64,000 bases of DNA, taken from positions 215,072,081 through 215,136,080 of the forward strand of contig NC_050100.1 in the NCBI RefSeq assembly GCF_902167145.1, given 5' to 3'. The position numbers were made by a program, and so were the translations under genes. Position 1 is the stretch's first letter, and each line of letters begins with the position of its first letter. This DNA is from Zea mays. Taxonomy: Eukaryota > Streptophyta > Magnoliopsida > Poales > Poaceae. This document shows, in pieces, positions 35,605 through 46,628 of this stretch. The notes under the pieces are model-generated. The model saw nothing but the letters and a program-made list of their open reading frames with translations, ran no database searches and was not told the origin of the DNA.

Positions 35605-37113
35605 TGTCGGGGACCATAATTAGGGGTACCCTCAAGACGCCTAATTCTCAGCTGGTAACCCCCATCAGCATAAAGCTGCAAAGGCCTGATGGGTACGATT
35701 AAGTCAGGGATCAGTCCACACGAGTGACTCGATCACGCTTCACCCGAGCCTAGCCTCGGCCAAGGGCAGCCGACCTCGAGAGACTTCCGTCTCGCCCGAG
35801 GCCCCCTTTTTATGGCGGACACATCACCGGCTCGCCCGAGGCCTTGGCTTCGCTCAGAAGCAACCTTGACTAAATCGCCACACCGACTGACCAGATTGCA
35901 GGAGCATTTAACGCAAAGGTGGCATGACACCTTTATCCTGACACGCGCCCCCGGCAGAGCCGAAGTGACCGCCGTCACTCCACCGCTCCACTGGCCAGTC
36001 TGACAGAAGGACAGCGCCGCCTGCGCCGCTCCGACTGCAGTGCCACTCGACAGAGTGAGTCTGACAGGCAGTCAGGCCTTGCCAAAGGCGCCACGGCGAA
36101 CTCCGCTCCGCCCGACCCCAGGGCTCGGACTCGGGCTAAGACCCGGAAGACGGTGAACTCCGCTCCGCCCGACCCCAGGGCTCGGACTCGGGCTAACACC
36201 CGGAAGACGACGAAACTCCGCCTCGCCCGACCCCAGGGCTCGGACTCCGCCCTGGCCTCGGCCGAACGACTTCCGCCTCGCCCGACCCCAGGGCTCGGAC
36301 TCCGCCCTGGCCTCGGCCGAACGACTTCCGCCTCGCCCGACCCCATGGCTCGGGCTCGGCCACGACAACGGAAGACAGACTCAACCTCGGCTTCGGAGGA
36401 ACCCCCACGTCGCCCTGCCTAGGGCACAGACCGCCACGTCAACAGGTAGCGCCATCATCATCCTACCCCGAATCGACTCGGGTCACGGAGAACAAGACCG
36501 GCGTCCCATCCGGCCAGCTCCGCCGGAGGGGCAATGATGGCGCTCCACAAGCTCTATGACGACGGCGGCCCCCAGCTCTCTTACGGAAGCAGGACGACGT
36601 CAGCAGGGACTCGACCGCTCCAACAGCTGTCCCTCCGCCAGGCTCCGCCGCACCTCCAACAGCCACGACATCACGCCAGCAGGGTGCCCAGATCTCTCCG
36701 GCTGCCACATTGGCATGTACCTAGGGCGCTAGCTCTCCCTCCGCTAGACACGTAGCACTCTGCTACACCCCCCATTGTACACCTGGATCCTCTCCTTACG
36801 AGTATAAAAGGGAGGACCGGGGCCTTCTCAGAGGAGGTTGGCCGCGCGGGACCGAGGACGGGACAGGCGCTCTCTTGGGGCCGCTCGCTTCCCTCACCCG
36901 CGTGGACGCTTGTAACCCCCCTACTGCAAGCGCACCTGACCTGGGCGCGGGACGAACACGAAGGCCGCGGGACTTCCACCTCTCTCACGCTCGACTCCGG
37001 CCACCTCGCCTCTCCCCCCTTCGCGCTCGCCCACGCGCTCGACCCATCTGGGCTGGGGCACGCAGCACACTCACTCGTCGGCTTAGGGACCCCCCTGTCT
37101 CGAAACGCCGACA
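35605..37113 (+). repeat. 3' LTR of the Huck-like element
   Basis: 1509 bp, from TGTCGGGG to CGCCGACA, uninterrupted. The TATA box TATAAAAG is at 36803-36810. Inner GC-rich near-repeats (cgccccgaccccagggctcggactc type) at about 36105-36350 occur in both LTRs. Confidence 0.95.
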
Positions 37114-37292
37114 CCCTTGTTGTAGTACTCCACGAATGTGTCAAGAAGTGCCTTGTCCATATCATCATTCCAAGAAATGTAGCCCCTGCCCGAGCCTGAC
37201 TTCTTACCCTTCTCCATATCCTACAAGCAAAAAAATTACAAAGGTTAGTAGAGTTATTGAGGAGCAACACAATATTTGCAAAAAAGGAATAT

Positions 37293-38549
37293 TTAAAAAA
37301 TTATCATACATTGTCCACGTCTCGCTTGGTAATCATCAAACATTTGGTTAGCTTTGGTGTCCCTAAAGTTAGTCCATTGATTTGATGATTGCACATTGGT
37401 AATCATACTCACTTCACTTTGAACATCATGAGATTCAACAGATATTACTTGATCAACTTGGCCTAAAAGTAAATCATCCATATCTCTTTGCCTATCCCTT
37501 GCAAAGTTGTGCAATATGCAACAAGCATTGATGATCCTTATCTGATTTTGTAAGTCAAAATATGAGTTTTTCCTTAATATAGCCCACCTCATCTTCAATA
37601 GCCCAAATGTTCTCTCTATCACATTTCTAGCTGTTGAATGACGCAAATTGAACAATTCCTTGGCATTGGATGGGTTATTCCCTTGGGCAGCCCACTCATT
37701 CAAGTGGTAGCGAGTGGATCGATATGGAGCAAGAAAGCCTGGTCCATTGGTGTATCCAGCATCTACTAGGTAATATTTTCCACTTGGAATAGCAAATGCA
37801 TCGTCCCGAGACATGGCATCACGTAGCACACGTGAATCTGAAGTTGACCCTTCCCATCCAGCTAGAACATAAACAAACTTCATGTGTCGATCACAAACAC
37901 CCAAAACATTGGTGGTTATTTGTTGCTTCCTATTCCTATACCTCCCTTGGTCAGCCAAAGGTACAAAAACATCAATGTGTGTACCATCTAGTGCTCCAAG
38001 GCAATCTTCAAACCACCTCCACTTAGAATCTTCAGGTTGTACAGCTAAAGGATCAGGAAGCTTGATAAATTCATGGCATAATGATAGAACACCTCTCAAC
38101 ACCTCATTGAAATAGCGGCTAATTGGTTCAAGTGACCACCCGTATGAGCTACGAATCATCCTCATCTTAGTGCCATGACCCACTACAAGCAAAAAGATAG
38201 CAACCTTTTCTTCTACCGACACATTCAAGGTGTCACACATATCGCACCTCTCACGTAAGATAGTGCATAGGTCCGAAAAGGATCTCTTAGTTAGACGCAA
38301 ACTGTCATAGCAATAAACATTTGATCCTTGATACAGATTCCTTAGCATTTGTTTCCGACCAGCTACATCTCTCTCTATCACCTCAGAGGGATCCATAAGA
38401 TGTCTAGGTCTTTTCCGATAATAATATTCCGCAATCATGCCCATGACAGTTGCAACAAATAAGGATGCTACTCTCAGCCTCTTCTTCCTACGCCTCTCTC
38501 TCATTTCCTCCAAATTTCTTCTAACCAATTCTAAGTTGTTGTGAGGCAT
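37293..38549 (-). CDS. PIF/Harbinger transposase (DDE_Tnp_4 family), 418 aa
   Basis: This transposase cuts and pastes PIF/Harbinger elements at TTA/TAA sites together with the ORF1 protein. The frame is open from the ATG at 38549. The N-terminal 110 residues are basic with a helix-turn-helix-like part. The catalytic domain shows GALDGTH (D188), STSDSRVL (D238), LVDAGYTNGPG (family-typical, near 261-270), and RNVIERTFG (E312) followed by LLKMRWAIL. All three acidic residues are present, and the length is normal for the family. It lies upstream of ORF1 on the same strand inside the element with matching termini. The transposase gene itself looks intact, but its partner gene is broken and the ends are now 26 kb apart. 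Confidence 0.94.
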   Translation of the reverse strand: MPHNNLELVRRNLEEMRERRRKKRLRVASLFVATVMGMIAEYYYRKRPRHLMDPSEVIERDVAGRKQMLRNLYQGSNVYCYDSLRLTKRSFSDLCTILRERCDMCDTLNVSVEEKVAIFLLVVGHGTKMRMIRSSYGWSLEPISRYFNEVLRGVLSLCHEFIKLPDPLAVQPEDSKWRWFEDCLGALDGTHIDVFVPLADQGRYRNRKQQITTNVLGVCDRHMKFVYVLAGWEGSTSDSRVLRDAMSRDDAFAIPSGKYYLVDAGYTNGPGFLAPYRSTRYHLNEWAAQGNNPSNAKELFNLRHSTARNVIERTFGLLKMRWAILRKNSYFDLQNQIRIINACCILHNFARDRQRDMDDLLLGQVDQVISVESHDVQSEVSMITNVQSSNQWTNFRDTKANQMFDDYQARRGQCMIIF

Positions 38550-40262
38550 CTACAGCAGATAAACCGTACATCATAAGCACACTTGAGAAAACATATATAT
38601 ATATATATATATCACTAATTCAAAGAAGAACAAGAGAACAAAATGATATGTATAAAACGACGACGACTGGACTCAGAAAAAAACGACGACGACTTGTAAA
38701 AAATGACGATGACTGATGACCCTGTGCCGGTCTGCCGGACGTCCGAGGCAAGGCAACGACGATTCCTTCTGGGAAGATTTTTTAGTGTGGTGGTGGTGGT
38801 GCACCAGTCAATCAAGTAGCAGACAGGCCAATGGCTTGATTACATGTGTGTCAACTGTCAAAGAAAACATATTTAGGTTGGACTTGAACAAGTCATGTGA
38901 ATGATATGGCACCTTAATAGTCACACGTCCAATCTTCAAAGAGATTACAGGTGCCAAACATCAAACACAACATGACTAGGCGGCTGGATTGGAGGCTGCA
39001 AAAAGCTGCCTATCCATCCCAGGCGTCCGATTTGCCTGAAAGAGCAAATCTAGAGAGTAGAGAATCTCATGATGTTCAGGAAGGTAAATGCTATATCTTT
39101 CATTAGTTCAGGAAGCATAGGGAGAAGCTATAGAGGGTACTTCCAGCAGTTCCAGATATTCCCCGTGACCAACGAAAAGAAACCTGTCCTAGCAAACCAG
39201 ATGTCGGTTCCATGAAGGCATTTTGGAAATCACACTGCAGGTGAACCTGACCCTGAGATCAAGATCACCTGCCTAAAATAATGGCTGCACTTGAGCAAGC
39301 TGACGAGACCTAAGCTAGCGTGTGTTACTTCAGTTTAGATGAGGAGGTCGCAACACAACAATATGCGACAACGAAAACCAAGCCTTGGTGGCCAGAAACA
39401 ACAAGCATCTCTATACTTTATCAGTGCAACTATCTAGTATTCTTTTATCCGTGCAACCTGCGACGGAGATGCGCGCTACATGCTGTTCAATAATAACGAT
39501 GGATCCATCGAGGACAATAATCTCAATGTCTCCTATGACTAATACCAGTACAATTACTGACTGGTAAGTAAATACATGAAGGACGAAGAAAGCGAAGCAA
39601 TGGCCGGCCGATGCCACCAAGCTGTGGCCTGGAAACGGACGTCGTACAGGCCGGGAAGCGAGAATTCATCTGTCGGCCGGCCACGGTCACTCGGACTGTT
39701 CCATGTCGTCGTTTTCCCTGGGACATTTCTACGCCAGACTCATATATGGAGCTCTCGATCGCTATTCCGGCCGCGCGCCCGATCGAGTCGCGATCGGCTT
39801 CGAGTGCACCTGCAGGAGCCCGGGGACACGCATCTATCCAATCCCTTACTTGAGCAAGCAGGAGTAGGCGACGGGCCGTTGAGCTGCCCCGAGTACAGGA
39901 GGCGCTACCCCCACGGTGGCCCAAACGGGAATATCAGAGAAGAGGAGAAGGGGTGGGGAGCAAGCGACATTACCGCAGCAGATCTCGGGGAGGAGGAGGC
40001 GACGGCGCGGCGCTCGGGGAGGAGGAGGCGACGGTGCGGCGCTCGGGGAGGAGACGAATCAGGAGGCGGTGAGCGGCGCTGAGGACCAGGACGACGATTC
40101 AGGAATCTGTTTCCTGATTTTAGGTTAAGAAAGTTTTAGAGACTTCTAATTCAGGCCCAAGAAATAGATGGAAAGTTAGTTTCCAATTCTATAGTTTGCC
40201 AAACAGGTCAGCCCAAGAATTAAATCCTAATTCAGCCCAATTCCAATCAAACAAACGGGCCC
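38550..40262 (-). other. 5' region of the PIF element
   Basis: 1.7 kb between the transposase ATG and the right terminal repeat. It contains a TA run (38600-38613), tandem 29-bp units rich in ggagg/gcgcggcgctc at about 39984-40047, and no recognised domain. Part of it should be promoter and 5' UTR of the transposase. A further small insertion within 38950-39930 is possible but its ends were not found. Confidence 0.6.
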
Positions 40263-40265
40263 TTA

Positions 40266-40790
40266 TAGAAACTATAAGTCTTAATGATAATTTTTGTTGT
40301 TGTTGTGTCGTAATAAATGTGAATGTGGCGGCATGGCAAGTGAGCTGCGTGTGGGTTCCACATATGGAAACTAGATGCTTATCCCAACACCAATTGTAGA
40401 AGATGCTTCACATTAGGTAATAAATGGGTTCTACTGTGTGAGAAGGGGGTAAGATAACAAGGTTTAGTTTCCCATAAAATTGCTTGTAGTTTTGGTGTCC
40501 TTGGATGTATGCGTGTCATATTACCACAACCTTCAGTTGTAATAAGAACCGGTGTCCTGTGTCTAGGTCTTTCTCTGCAAACTCTCTGTAATCAAGAAGG
40601 AAAGAGTTTTTTTTGTTTCCGAAGGCTATCTGTTAGGCATAGTACATGTGAACTATCGTTATGTTAGTCGATACTAATGCTTTCAGCTCCCAGGCAATGT
40701 CGCCTTAAGGTCGAGAAGCTCTGTGGACGCCTCCGGTCCATCGACCACCGCCCATGCCCGCTCCTCGACGCCATTGACTTCTTCAATGGC
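40266..40790. other. Unannotated interval right of the PIF element
   Basis: Host or old repeat DNA between the TTA duplication and the solo LTR. No open frame with recognisable content was seen. Confidence 0.5.
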
Positions 40791-43089
40791 TAAAAGGGAA
40801 ATGGCTTTAACCATTTTCTCTAATTAATTTTGGTGTTTAATGACCATCACAACCTTATGGACTAACTAGTTTGTCTAGTCTTTGATTCATAGGTGCATAA
40901 GTTCATTCATTACAATTCTAAGTCACAAGTAGCTCAAAATCAACCAAAAAGGGGTATAACTTGGAATAGAGAAACTTTACCTAGTTCTGCACTTTAGATA
41001 AGTTGTATACACCCCTAGAAACCTATTTAATACATCTAAGGAGGTTAATTAGCTCAGATTCGCAAAGTCATGACTTTGGAGCTAGTTTGAGCAAAAACAT
41101 GATTCTAAGTTGGAGAAAGCCAATGGTTAAAGATCCATGACCTAGACTAGTTGGATTAACACTAAATACGTTTGTATAAGTCATAGGAACTTACTCAAGT
41201 CCAGTCAAAAAGATTTGAAGAAGACTTGATCGAAGAAAAAGAAACTGGTCTGAAGTTTGGCCCTTCATGCTGCTCGCGCGGGGCGAGGTTGAGGCGCCAA
41301 GGGCCTCCGATATGGTGTTAGGGCCATCAAGCGGAGTTGGGCAGGCGGGCACCACCCTGTCCACGTCTCCCTCCCGATCGATGTCGATATCGAGGCTCCT
41401 GAACTAGACAGATGCTCTAGGGTTGTGATTGATGCGGGGGCCGCTGTCGGCACTTGCGATAGTGCTAAGATTTTTTGGCAAAGGGGGTCAGGCTTATGGC
41501 CCCTGATTGCTTCTCCTTTGCCATTGAAGGGGAAGTTAAGGCTCCCAAAACGGATCGTTCCGAGAGGTCGGTTGGCGCCGCGGCTTGCCATTTGGAGCTT
41601 GGAGAATCTCATCTCGGAATGCTGAAGTCCCCTACCTGGTGCACCAACTATCGATGTTTCGAACCTCTCTACGACAAGTAATTTATTATGCGTATTCCGG
41701 GCTCTGGAGGGTGTGTGCGGTGGGCACAAGCTTTACACTGGTTTGGACAGAACGTCCCTACTTCCAGTCATCGGCGGCTTGCGCTACCGGCACCATTGAA
41801 GATCAAAAACCGTAGTAGAGGTTACAAGCGGGTGAGAGAGAGAGAGGAGAGGCTCCCAAGTCTCCTTATCGTGAAAGTGGAGCTTAAAAGCTATAGAGTG
41901 GAATCCTAGCTAAGTCTTAGCTTGGCGGCGGGGCTCCGGCCTCTTGGTCCTCTTTGGCGCTACTCCTCCTTCTGTTCGTCTGGGGTTTGTCCTCGTGGGT
42001 GCGTGTTTGAGTGAGCTAGGCTCCCTCTGAAAAGGTCCCCTTGCCTGGAGGCCAACCCCTACATTTTATAGGCCGGGAGAGGGGTCGGCTCGCGGTGGCT
42101 TCCTTAGGAAGGAACCGTAAGGCAAGGGTAAAACCAACGTTCTACCTAGGGTAAAGCCACACGTACTCGTGGGGCTCCGTGTTTCCTTGATGTATCATAT
42201 TTACCGTGGCAGATGCATGAGACTGCGAGGGTTCTAGGCGTCGTCATTTAGGCTATGTCAACCTCTGGCCTTTATAGCCTGGGGATTGTGGTGGCCCGTC
42301 GTGTTGCGCCCTGCTAGAGGCCTACGCATCGGGCCTAGTCCGATAGGCCATGAGAGCGTCGTAGGACGAGGGGCGCGCGAACCATAAATATACCGTAGGC
42401 CAGGGGGTCGTAGGTCATGAGTGTTATGCAGCCCGAGGGGTTTGTAGGTCATGAGTGGGAAGCAGACCGATGCTCGTGTCGTGGCTCAGTGTCACACATG
42501 GTTAATGTGGCCAGTTATTTACGACGGGTCAGTCTAGGGCCGAGTGCGGGATCCACTCGAGTGGTTACCTTATGACACGCCCGACCCCCGTGTCAGGTTC
42601 CGCCACGCCCGACCACGGGCTCGGTGCCGCGGGGTTCGACCACGGGCGAGTTTTTTAGGGTTGACGTATCCAACTCTTCTAGCTGACCAATGGGTCCCAA
42701 CGACCATGGGCTCTTCCCTCTGCGCTCACTGACCGGCAGGTCCCAAGGATCAGGGATCATTTCCGTGACACCTGCCCTTTGTGGACTCCTCAACGAGGAT
42801 GTAAACTCTTCGGAGTTGAACTTCAGGAAACAAATAGCTCATGTCTTTGTGTTGGTCACAATCTTTGCGATTTGGTTCTTCCTCTCCCCTCTCTATAGTT
42901 CTCTTGCTTATGATCGTGTTGAGTTGGCTCCCAAAGTAATCTGCAATTGATTGAGAAACTCAAAGAAAGACCTCTTCTTCCATACTCCGATTTCATTTAT
43001 ACTCATTCTAACGCTAACCCGTTGCGAAGTTTATGTTTAATTTTATAAATTTTAGGTTTCGCACATTCACCCCCTCTAAGCGACTTTCA
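40791..43089 (+). mobile_element. Old solo LTR related to the Ji/Opie-type copia LTR
   Basis: The left edge taaaagggaaatggctttaa and the block ctaattaattttggtg match, in order, the LTR start at the right edge of the 60141-61449 LTR (tgaaagggaattaggctta). The right edge, with ttcaccccctctaagcgactttca, and the block gggttagcgttag (minus strand) match its LTR end. Flanks are atggc (40786-40790) and atgac (43090-43094), an imperfect 5-bp duplication. At 2299 bp it is longer than the Ji/Opie LTR. No internal coding region adjoins it on either side. Confidence 0.7.
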
Positions 43090-45157
43090 ATGACCTTTCC
43101 CCGCCCTTCTTCTCTAAGTCCTAGTCCAACATCATACTTTCTCGGTTTGATGCCCTTTGATCCAACACCACTGCACCATACTCTCTCATTCTGATGCATC
43201 CAAGATGCATCCTCTTCGCTAGGTTTAGGCTTTGGATTGGCTAGCCCTACCAGTCAGATGCCCCTGCCCCTGTCTGATTGCCCATAGATACCATCTCTAG
43301 ATTGAGTTATCAAACCATTTTCAAATGTGCTAACCCCAAATGTGCTAACCCAACTTTATGCAAGTGAGTTAGCATTTTTCAAACTTTTTCAAAGGGGTTT
43401 TCACTATTCTCACCACACCACTCAATACTAGCATTGCATGCAAAGTTAGATCGCTCAAGTGGCACTATATTACCGATATTCAAATAAGTTTGACCTTCTT
43501 AATAGTATGAGTATCTATACTAAAATTCGGTCAAACACTTCTCTATTAAAACTTAGACCTATGAAATAAAACAATCTATAAATATGATTTTGCCTTGCAT
43601 TTTTTTATTTCGTCTCCATCCCCGGTGATTCTACACAAGCATCCAACCTCTATCAAGCCACTTGTAATCGACACAAACCAACACTTAGCTTGATCTCCCT
43701 TGAACTATATGATCCACTTCATGTCATTATGTGGTCTTATTGATCCATCAATGTCAAGTCCTAACTCAAGTTTCACCACCACATAGTCCATCACTCTAAG
43801 GCCTCTAACTTTTCCTTGACTCTTGGAACTCAGTTTATCGTACCCAAGCCATGTCTCTTGTTATTCTCTACTAACCCCTTGATATTCTCTGCCTATCCAC
43901 ATGATATCATCTCATGTATCATATGGAATAAGCTTCTTCAACAGTACTAGTTTGAGTACTGTAACAAATCTAAGACACGTTACAACCATGGCTCAAGTTG
44001 AGCACATTAATTTATCATGGACTGAGTCCCTATGTATGTCAATATATACACATAATAGTCTACACGGATTGATACTTAATCAACAAAACCAAACTATAAC
44101 TTTTCATTAGAAGAATCTAGTAGGGAACCTAAATGTACTTTTAGATTGTCCATAAGTTTTTAGTGTTGAAAATAATGAAAACAATGTTTGAAGACAAGCT
44201 CATACCGAGATAATGTTTTGTAGGCGGTAAACATCTATCCAGGAATTTAGTTGATGATTTGTTTATATAGTTTTTATAATGGTCTTAATCTTATGTTTGC
44301 ATGCTTTATTGACCAAATGGTAAGAAGTTCGGTAAGACCATCTCCAAGAGTAGAGGCATCCACATGCCCATTTGTTAAATACCTCATGTGCGTTGAAATA
44401 ATATCCTCCAACAGCTAGGTCTTTGTTTGCTTGCCTAACACATCCAGTCACCCCCACCGGTAGCGGAGGACAAATAAAAAATGAGGTATGGCTAAGGAAA
44501 AGGTAAAAAATGCAAGCAACATGACTTGAACCCAAGACTTACTGCTTGATAAACAACCACCTATCCACCAAACCAAATCTTCTCTTGTGAACATAATGGA
44601 AGATATAAGTTTTTTAAAATGTATGGTATGGCTAAAGCTACACTAAGCCATAATGGCTCCTCTGCCACTGACCCCCACAATGAAAACAGTGTGTGCTGCC
44701 TGCTCGACGCATCTAGTTTGCAACCAACTATCAACCTTGTTCCACACGCTCGGAGAAGGTAGTAATACAGGCATGGGGCATGGCAGTGCAGGGCACGACA
44801 ACACGACGAGACGTCGGCTCACGGCACAACTATGTGACTGCACAGGACACGGTGACATAAAGCATGACAACACAGCGGTGGTGCTATCGTCTTCCCCGAA
44901 CTTCTGATCCGTAGAGTTTGCTTTAGGTACTTTGCTTGAGCTAGAACCTTGACCATATGTTGGTTTGATTTGTCTTCCTTTTTTTCCATGTCCCTTCACA
45001 TTGACGGATCCAGAATCCATGGTATGAGGAAGGTTGGAGACTAATTATCTTTTTTCTCTTATTCTTTCTCTTTTTTTTTGCCTCCACCTCTTCTTCTTTC
45101 CTCGCCATTCTTCCTTCATGCCCTTTCCTCTTGCACTATCTTCTCCCTTTCTACTAT
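43090..45157. other. Unannotated interval between the solo LTR and a MITE
   Basis: About 2 kb of AT-rich sequence with no supported gene. It probably holds eroded repeats. Nothing was classified. Confidence 0.5.
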
Positions 45158-45471
45158 GCCCGTGTTTGTTTCGGCTTTTCGCAACTTCTGGCCATCAAAA
45201 GCTGTTGCGGACTACCAAACACTCAGCTTTTCAGCCAGCTTCTACAAAATCCGTTTGGATAAAAACCATTCAAAATCAACATAAACATATAATCGGTTGA
45301 GTTGTCGCAATAGTAGTAATTCGTCACTTTATAGATCCTAAGCCCCATGGATAACTTTATCTTCCTACGCACATAATCCTAATAATACTCAGATTCTCTA
45401 CCCAGTCAGATTCTCCCCATAGCTAGATTCTCGGAAAAGCTGGTCAGAAAAAAGCTGAACCAAAGAGACCC
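45158..45471 (+). mobile_element. PIF/Tourist-like MITE, second full copy
   Basis: It is flanked by tat (45155-45157 and 45472-45474). It matches the 8589-8885 element through its length, including ggccaccaaaagctg-like, cataatcggttgag and gctggtcagaaaaaagctgaacc blocks. Reverse of the right end: gggtctctttggttcagc. 314 bp. Confidence 0.78.
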
Positions 45472-45870
45472 TATGTAGGCTGGGGTTCCCCAGCCCCCTT
45501 GATCTGCCACTATCCCTTCGAGCTTCCATGATAGTTTAGATCTATTTGGTTGTGAAAATAAAAATAAAATACCAGATGATTGATGTAGTAAAAAGGCGTT
45601 TTTGTATATGATTCAAGAAGTAAACAAAATCACTACGTGTTCCATGTTAAACCAAAGTAGCAACCATAACTCATCCAAGAGACATCTATGAGAAAACGGG
45701 TTCTGTTTATTTAAGAACGTGAAGAAGGGATTATAACTACCGATGATCTGTTTCTGGAAGAGAGACGTAGAAGCGGTGACACGCTCTCACGAGTCACGAT
45801 GCTCGTGCAAAAATTTGTTCTATATTTTTGGGTCTTAGACTTAAACGATTGTACGGGCCTTCTAATTTAC

Positions 45871-46096
45871 TTATGTTTGGTTCAGCTTTCTGAACCAGAT
45901 TCACTACCAAAAAACTAAAATCTTAATCAAATGGACACAACAATAGGATCAATTTCTAAAAATATATAGATTCTTCAAGTTCAATTCAGAATCACCTACT
46001 ATCCTAAATATAGTTTTTTTATAACTATTAGCTCACGTAAGCTTTCTCACAACTAAATTAGATTTTCAAGAATCTACAGATAAACCAAACAGACTT
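45871..46096. mobile_element. MITE-like element upstream of CHLP
   Basis: The left end ttatgtttggttcagc and the reversed right end gtctgtttggtttatc share tgtttggtt. Inner blocks agattc/gaatct also pair. About 226 bp, AT-rich, non-coding, ends approximate. It lies about 530 bp upstream of the CHLP ATG. Confidence 0.5.
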
Positions 46097-46306
46097 TAAA
46101 ACATTTGTGTAGTTACACTACATGGCCTATAATGTAACAAAAGTCTATATACCTAAACTATTATGAATAATTTCATATTTGTCCATTTAATTACACAGTT
46201 AATACAAGTACAAAATCAAGACATTGCTCTGAATAATCCTGTTGTAGATTACTCCGTATTTACAAAGATGTATCACCACGGTGAAAGATCTTCACAGGAA
46301 AGTATG

Positions 46307-46313
46307 ACGTGGC
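46307..46313 (+). promoter_or_regulatory. G-box-like motif upstream of CHLP
   Basis: ACGTGGC in the context tgacgtggcagc, about 320 bp upstream of the CHLP ATG. G-box cores are common in light-regulated plant promoters, which would suit this gene. No clear TATA box was seen nearer the start. Confidence 0.4.
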
Positions 46314-46628
46314 AGCGTATCACCCACGTACTCCGCAGAACGGCAGAAGGGTCCAAGAGTTCACCGCCCATGTGACTTGGCACACAGCTCAACCACTCGC
46401 CCAAATCCAACAACGAAAAAGCGGAAACAAACAAAACCTGATCCTTACACGATCCAGACCGTCCAGTTTCTCGATCAAACGGACAGCGTATTCCGCAATC
46501 TCCCCTAATCCTATCCATCCACTCTCTCACTTCACTACTACGGCACCCGCACTAGAGCACGTCGAGCTCAAACGAAAGATCCTCCTCCCTCCCAAAGGTG
46601 AGGCCGTTAGCCAGGAATTCCGGCAACA

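Larger units (their letters stand above)
15938..37113 (+). mobile_element. Tat-lineage gypsy LTR retrotransposon (Huck-like), 13.4 kb, inserted in the PIF ORF1
   Basis: The element begins TGTCGGGG and ends CGCCGACA, with target duplication ccctt at 15933-15937 and 37114-37118. Excluding the nested copia element it is 13407 bp. The order is 5' LTR, PBS, gag-protease, RT, two RNase H domains, integrase, a 3.9-kb non-coding 3' part, PPT and 3' LTR. LTR start, size and protein wording match my memory of maize Huck. The dual RNase H places it in the Tat clade. The two LTRs (1509 bp each without the insertion) show 7 differences by eye, a young element. Confidence 0.9.
14524..37217 (-). pseudogene. 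PIF/Harbinger ORF1 (Myb/SANT-like DNA-binding protein), interrupted by a 21-kb insertion
   Basis: ORF1 of PIF elements encodes a Myb/SANT-like protein that acts with the transposase at the element ends. Exon A starts at an ATG at 37217 and runs to 37119. It is cut there by the nested retrotransposons and resumes at 15937-15701, across the ccctt target site. Exon B is 14973-14524 (acceptor TTTCTGCAG, donor GCG/GTAAGT). Leaving out the insertion, the frame stays open for about 261 aa. Exon A has the W...MD..LLDTFVEYY pattern of plant Myb/SANT-like domains, followed by a conserved GWKSHVY block and further W residues. Exon B is Ser/Thr- and charge-rich and ends in a basic RKRWLLKQLKK tail. An upstream exon is possible because an AG precedes the ATG closely. 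As it stands the gene cannot make the protein. Confidence 0.8.
14096..40262 (-). mobile_element. PIF/Harbinger transposon, two-gene, split by nested retrotransposons
   Basis: The left end gggcccgtttgtttgcttgg and the reversed right end gggcccgtttgtttgattgg form a near-perfect inverted repeat. Both sides carry TTA (14093-14095 and 40263-40265), the usual PIF/Harbinger target duplication. Without the inserted retrotransposons (15938-37113 plus one ccctt copy) the element is about 4986 bp. On the minus strand, in order, come a 5' region, a full DDE transposase (38549-37293) and a Myb/SANT-like ORF1, the classic two-gene PIF plan. The element was complete before the gypsy insertion. Confidence 0.93.

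Noticed and set aside
39576..40082. 168-codon plus-strand frame in the PIF 5' region
   Set aside because: Opposite to the PIF genes, ends in ggagg repeats, no domain.
41265..41729. 154-codon minus-strand frame
   Set aside because: Lies inside the proposed solo LTR, with no family likeness.
44643..45020. 125-codon minus-strand frame
   Set aside because: No domain, no splice support, unremarkable composition.
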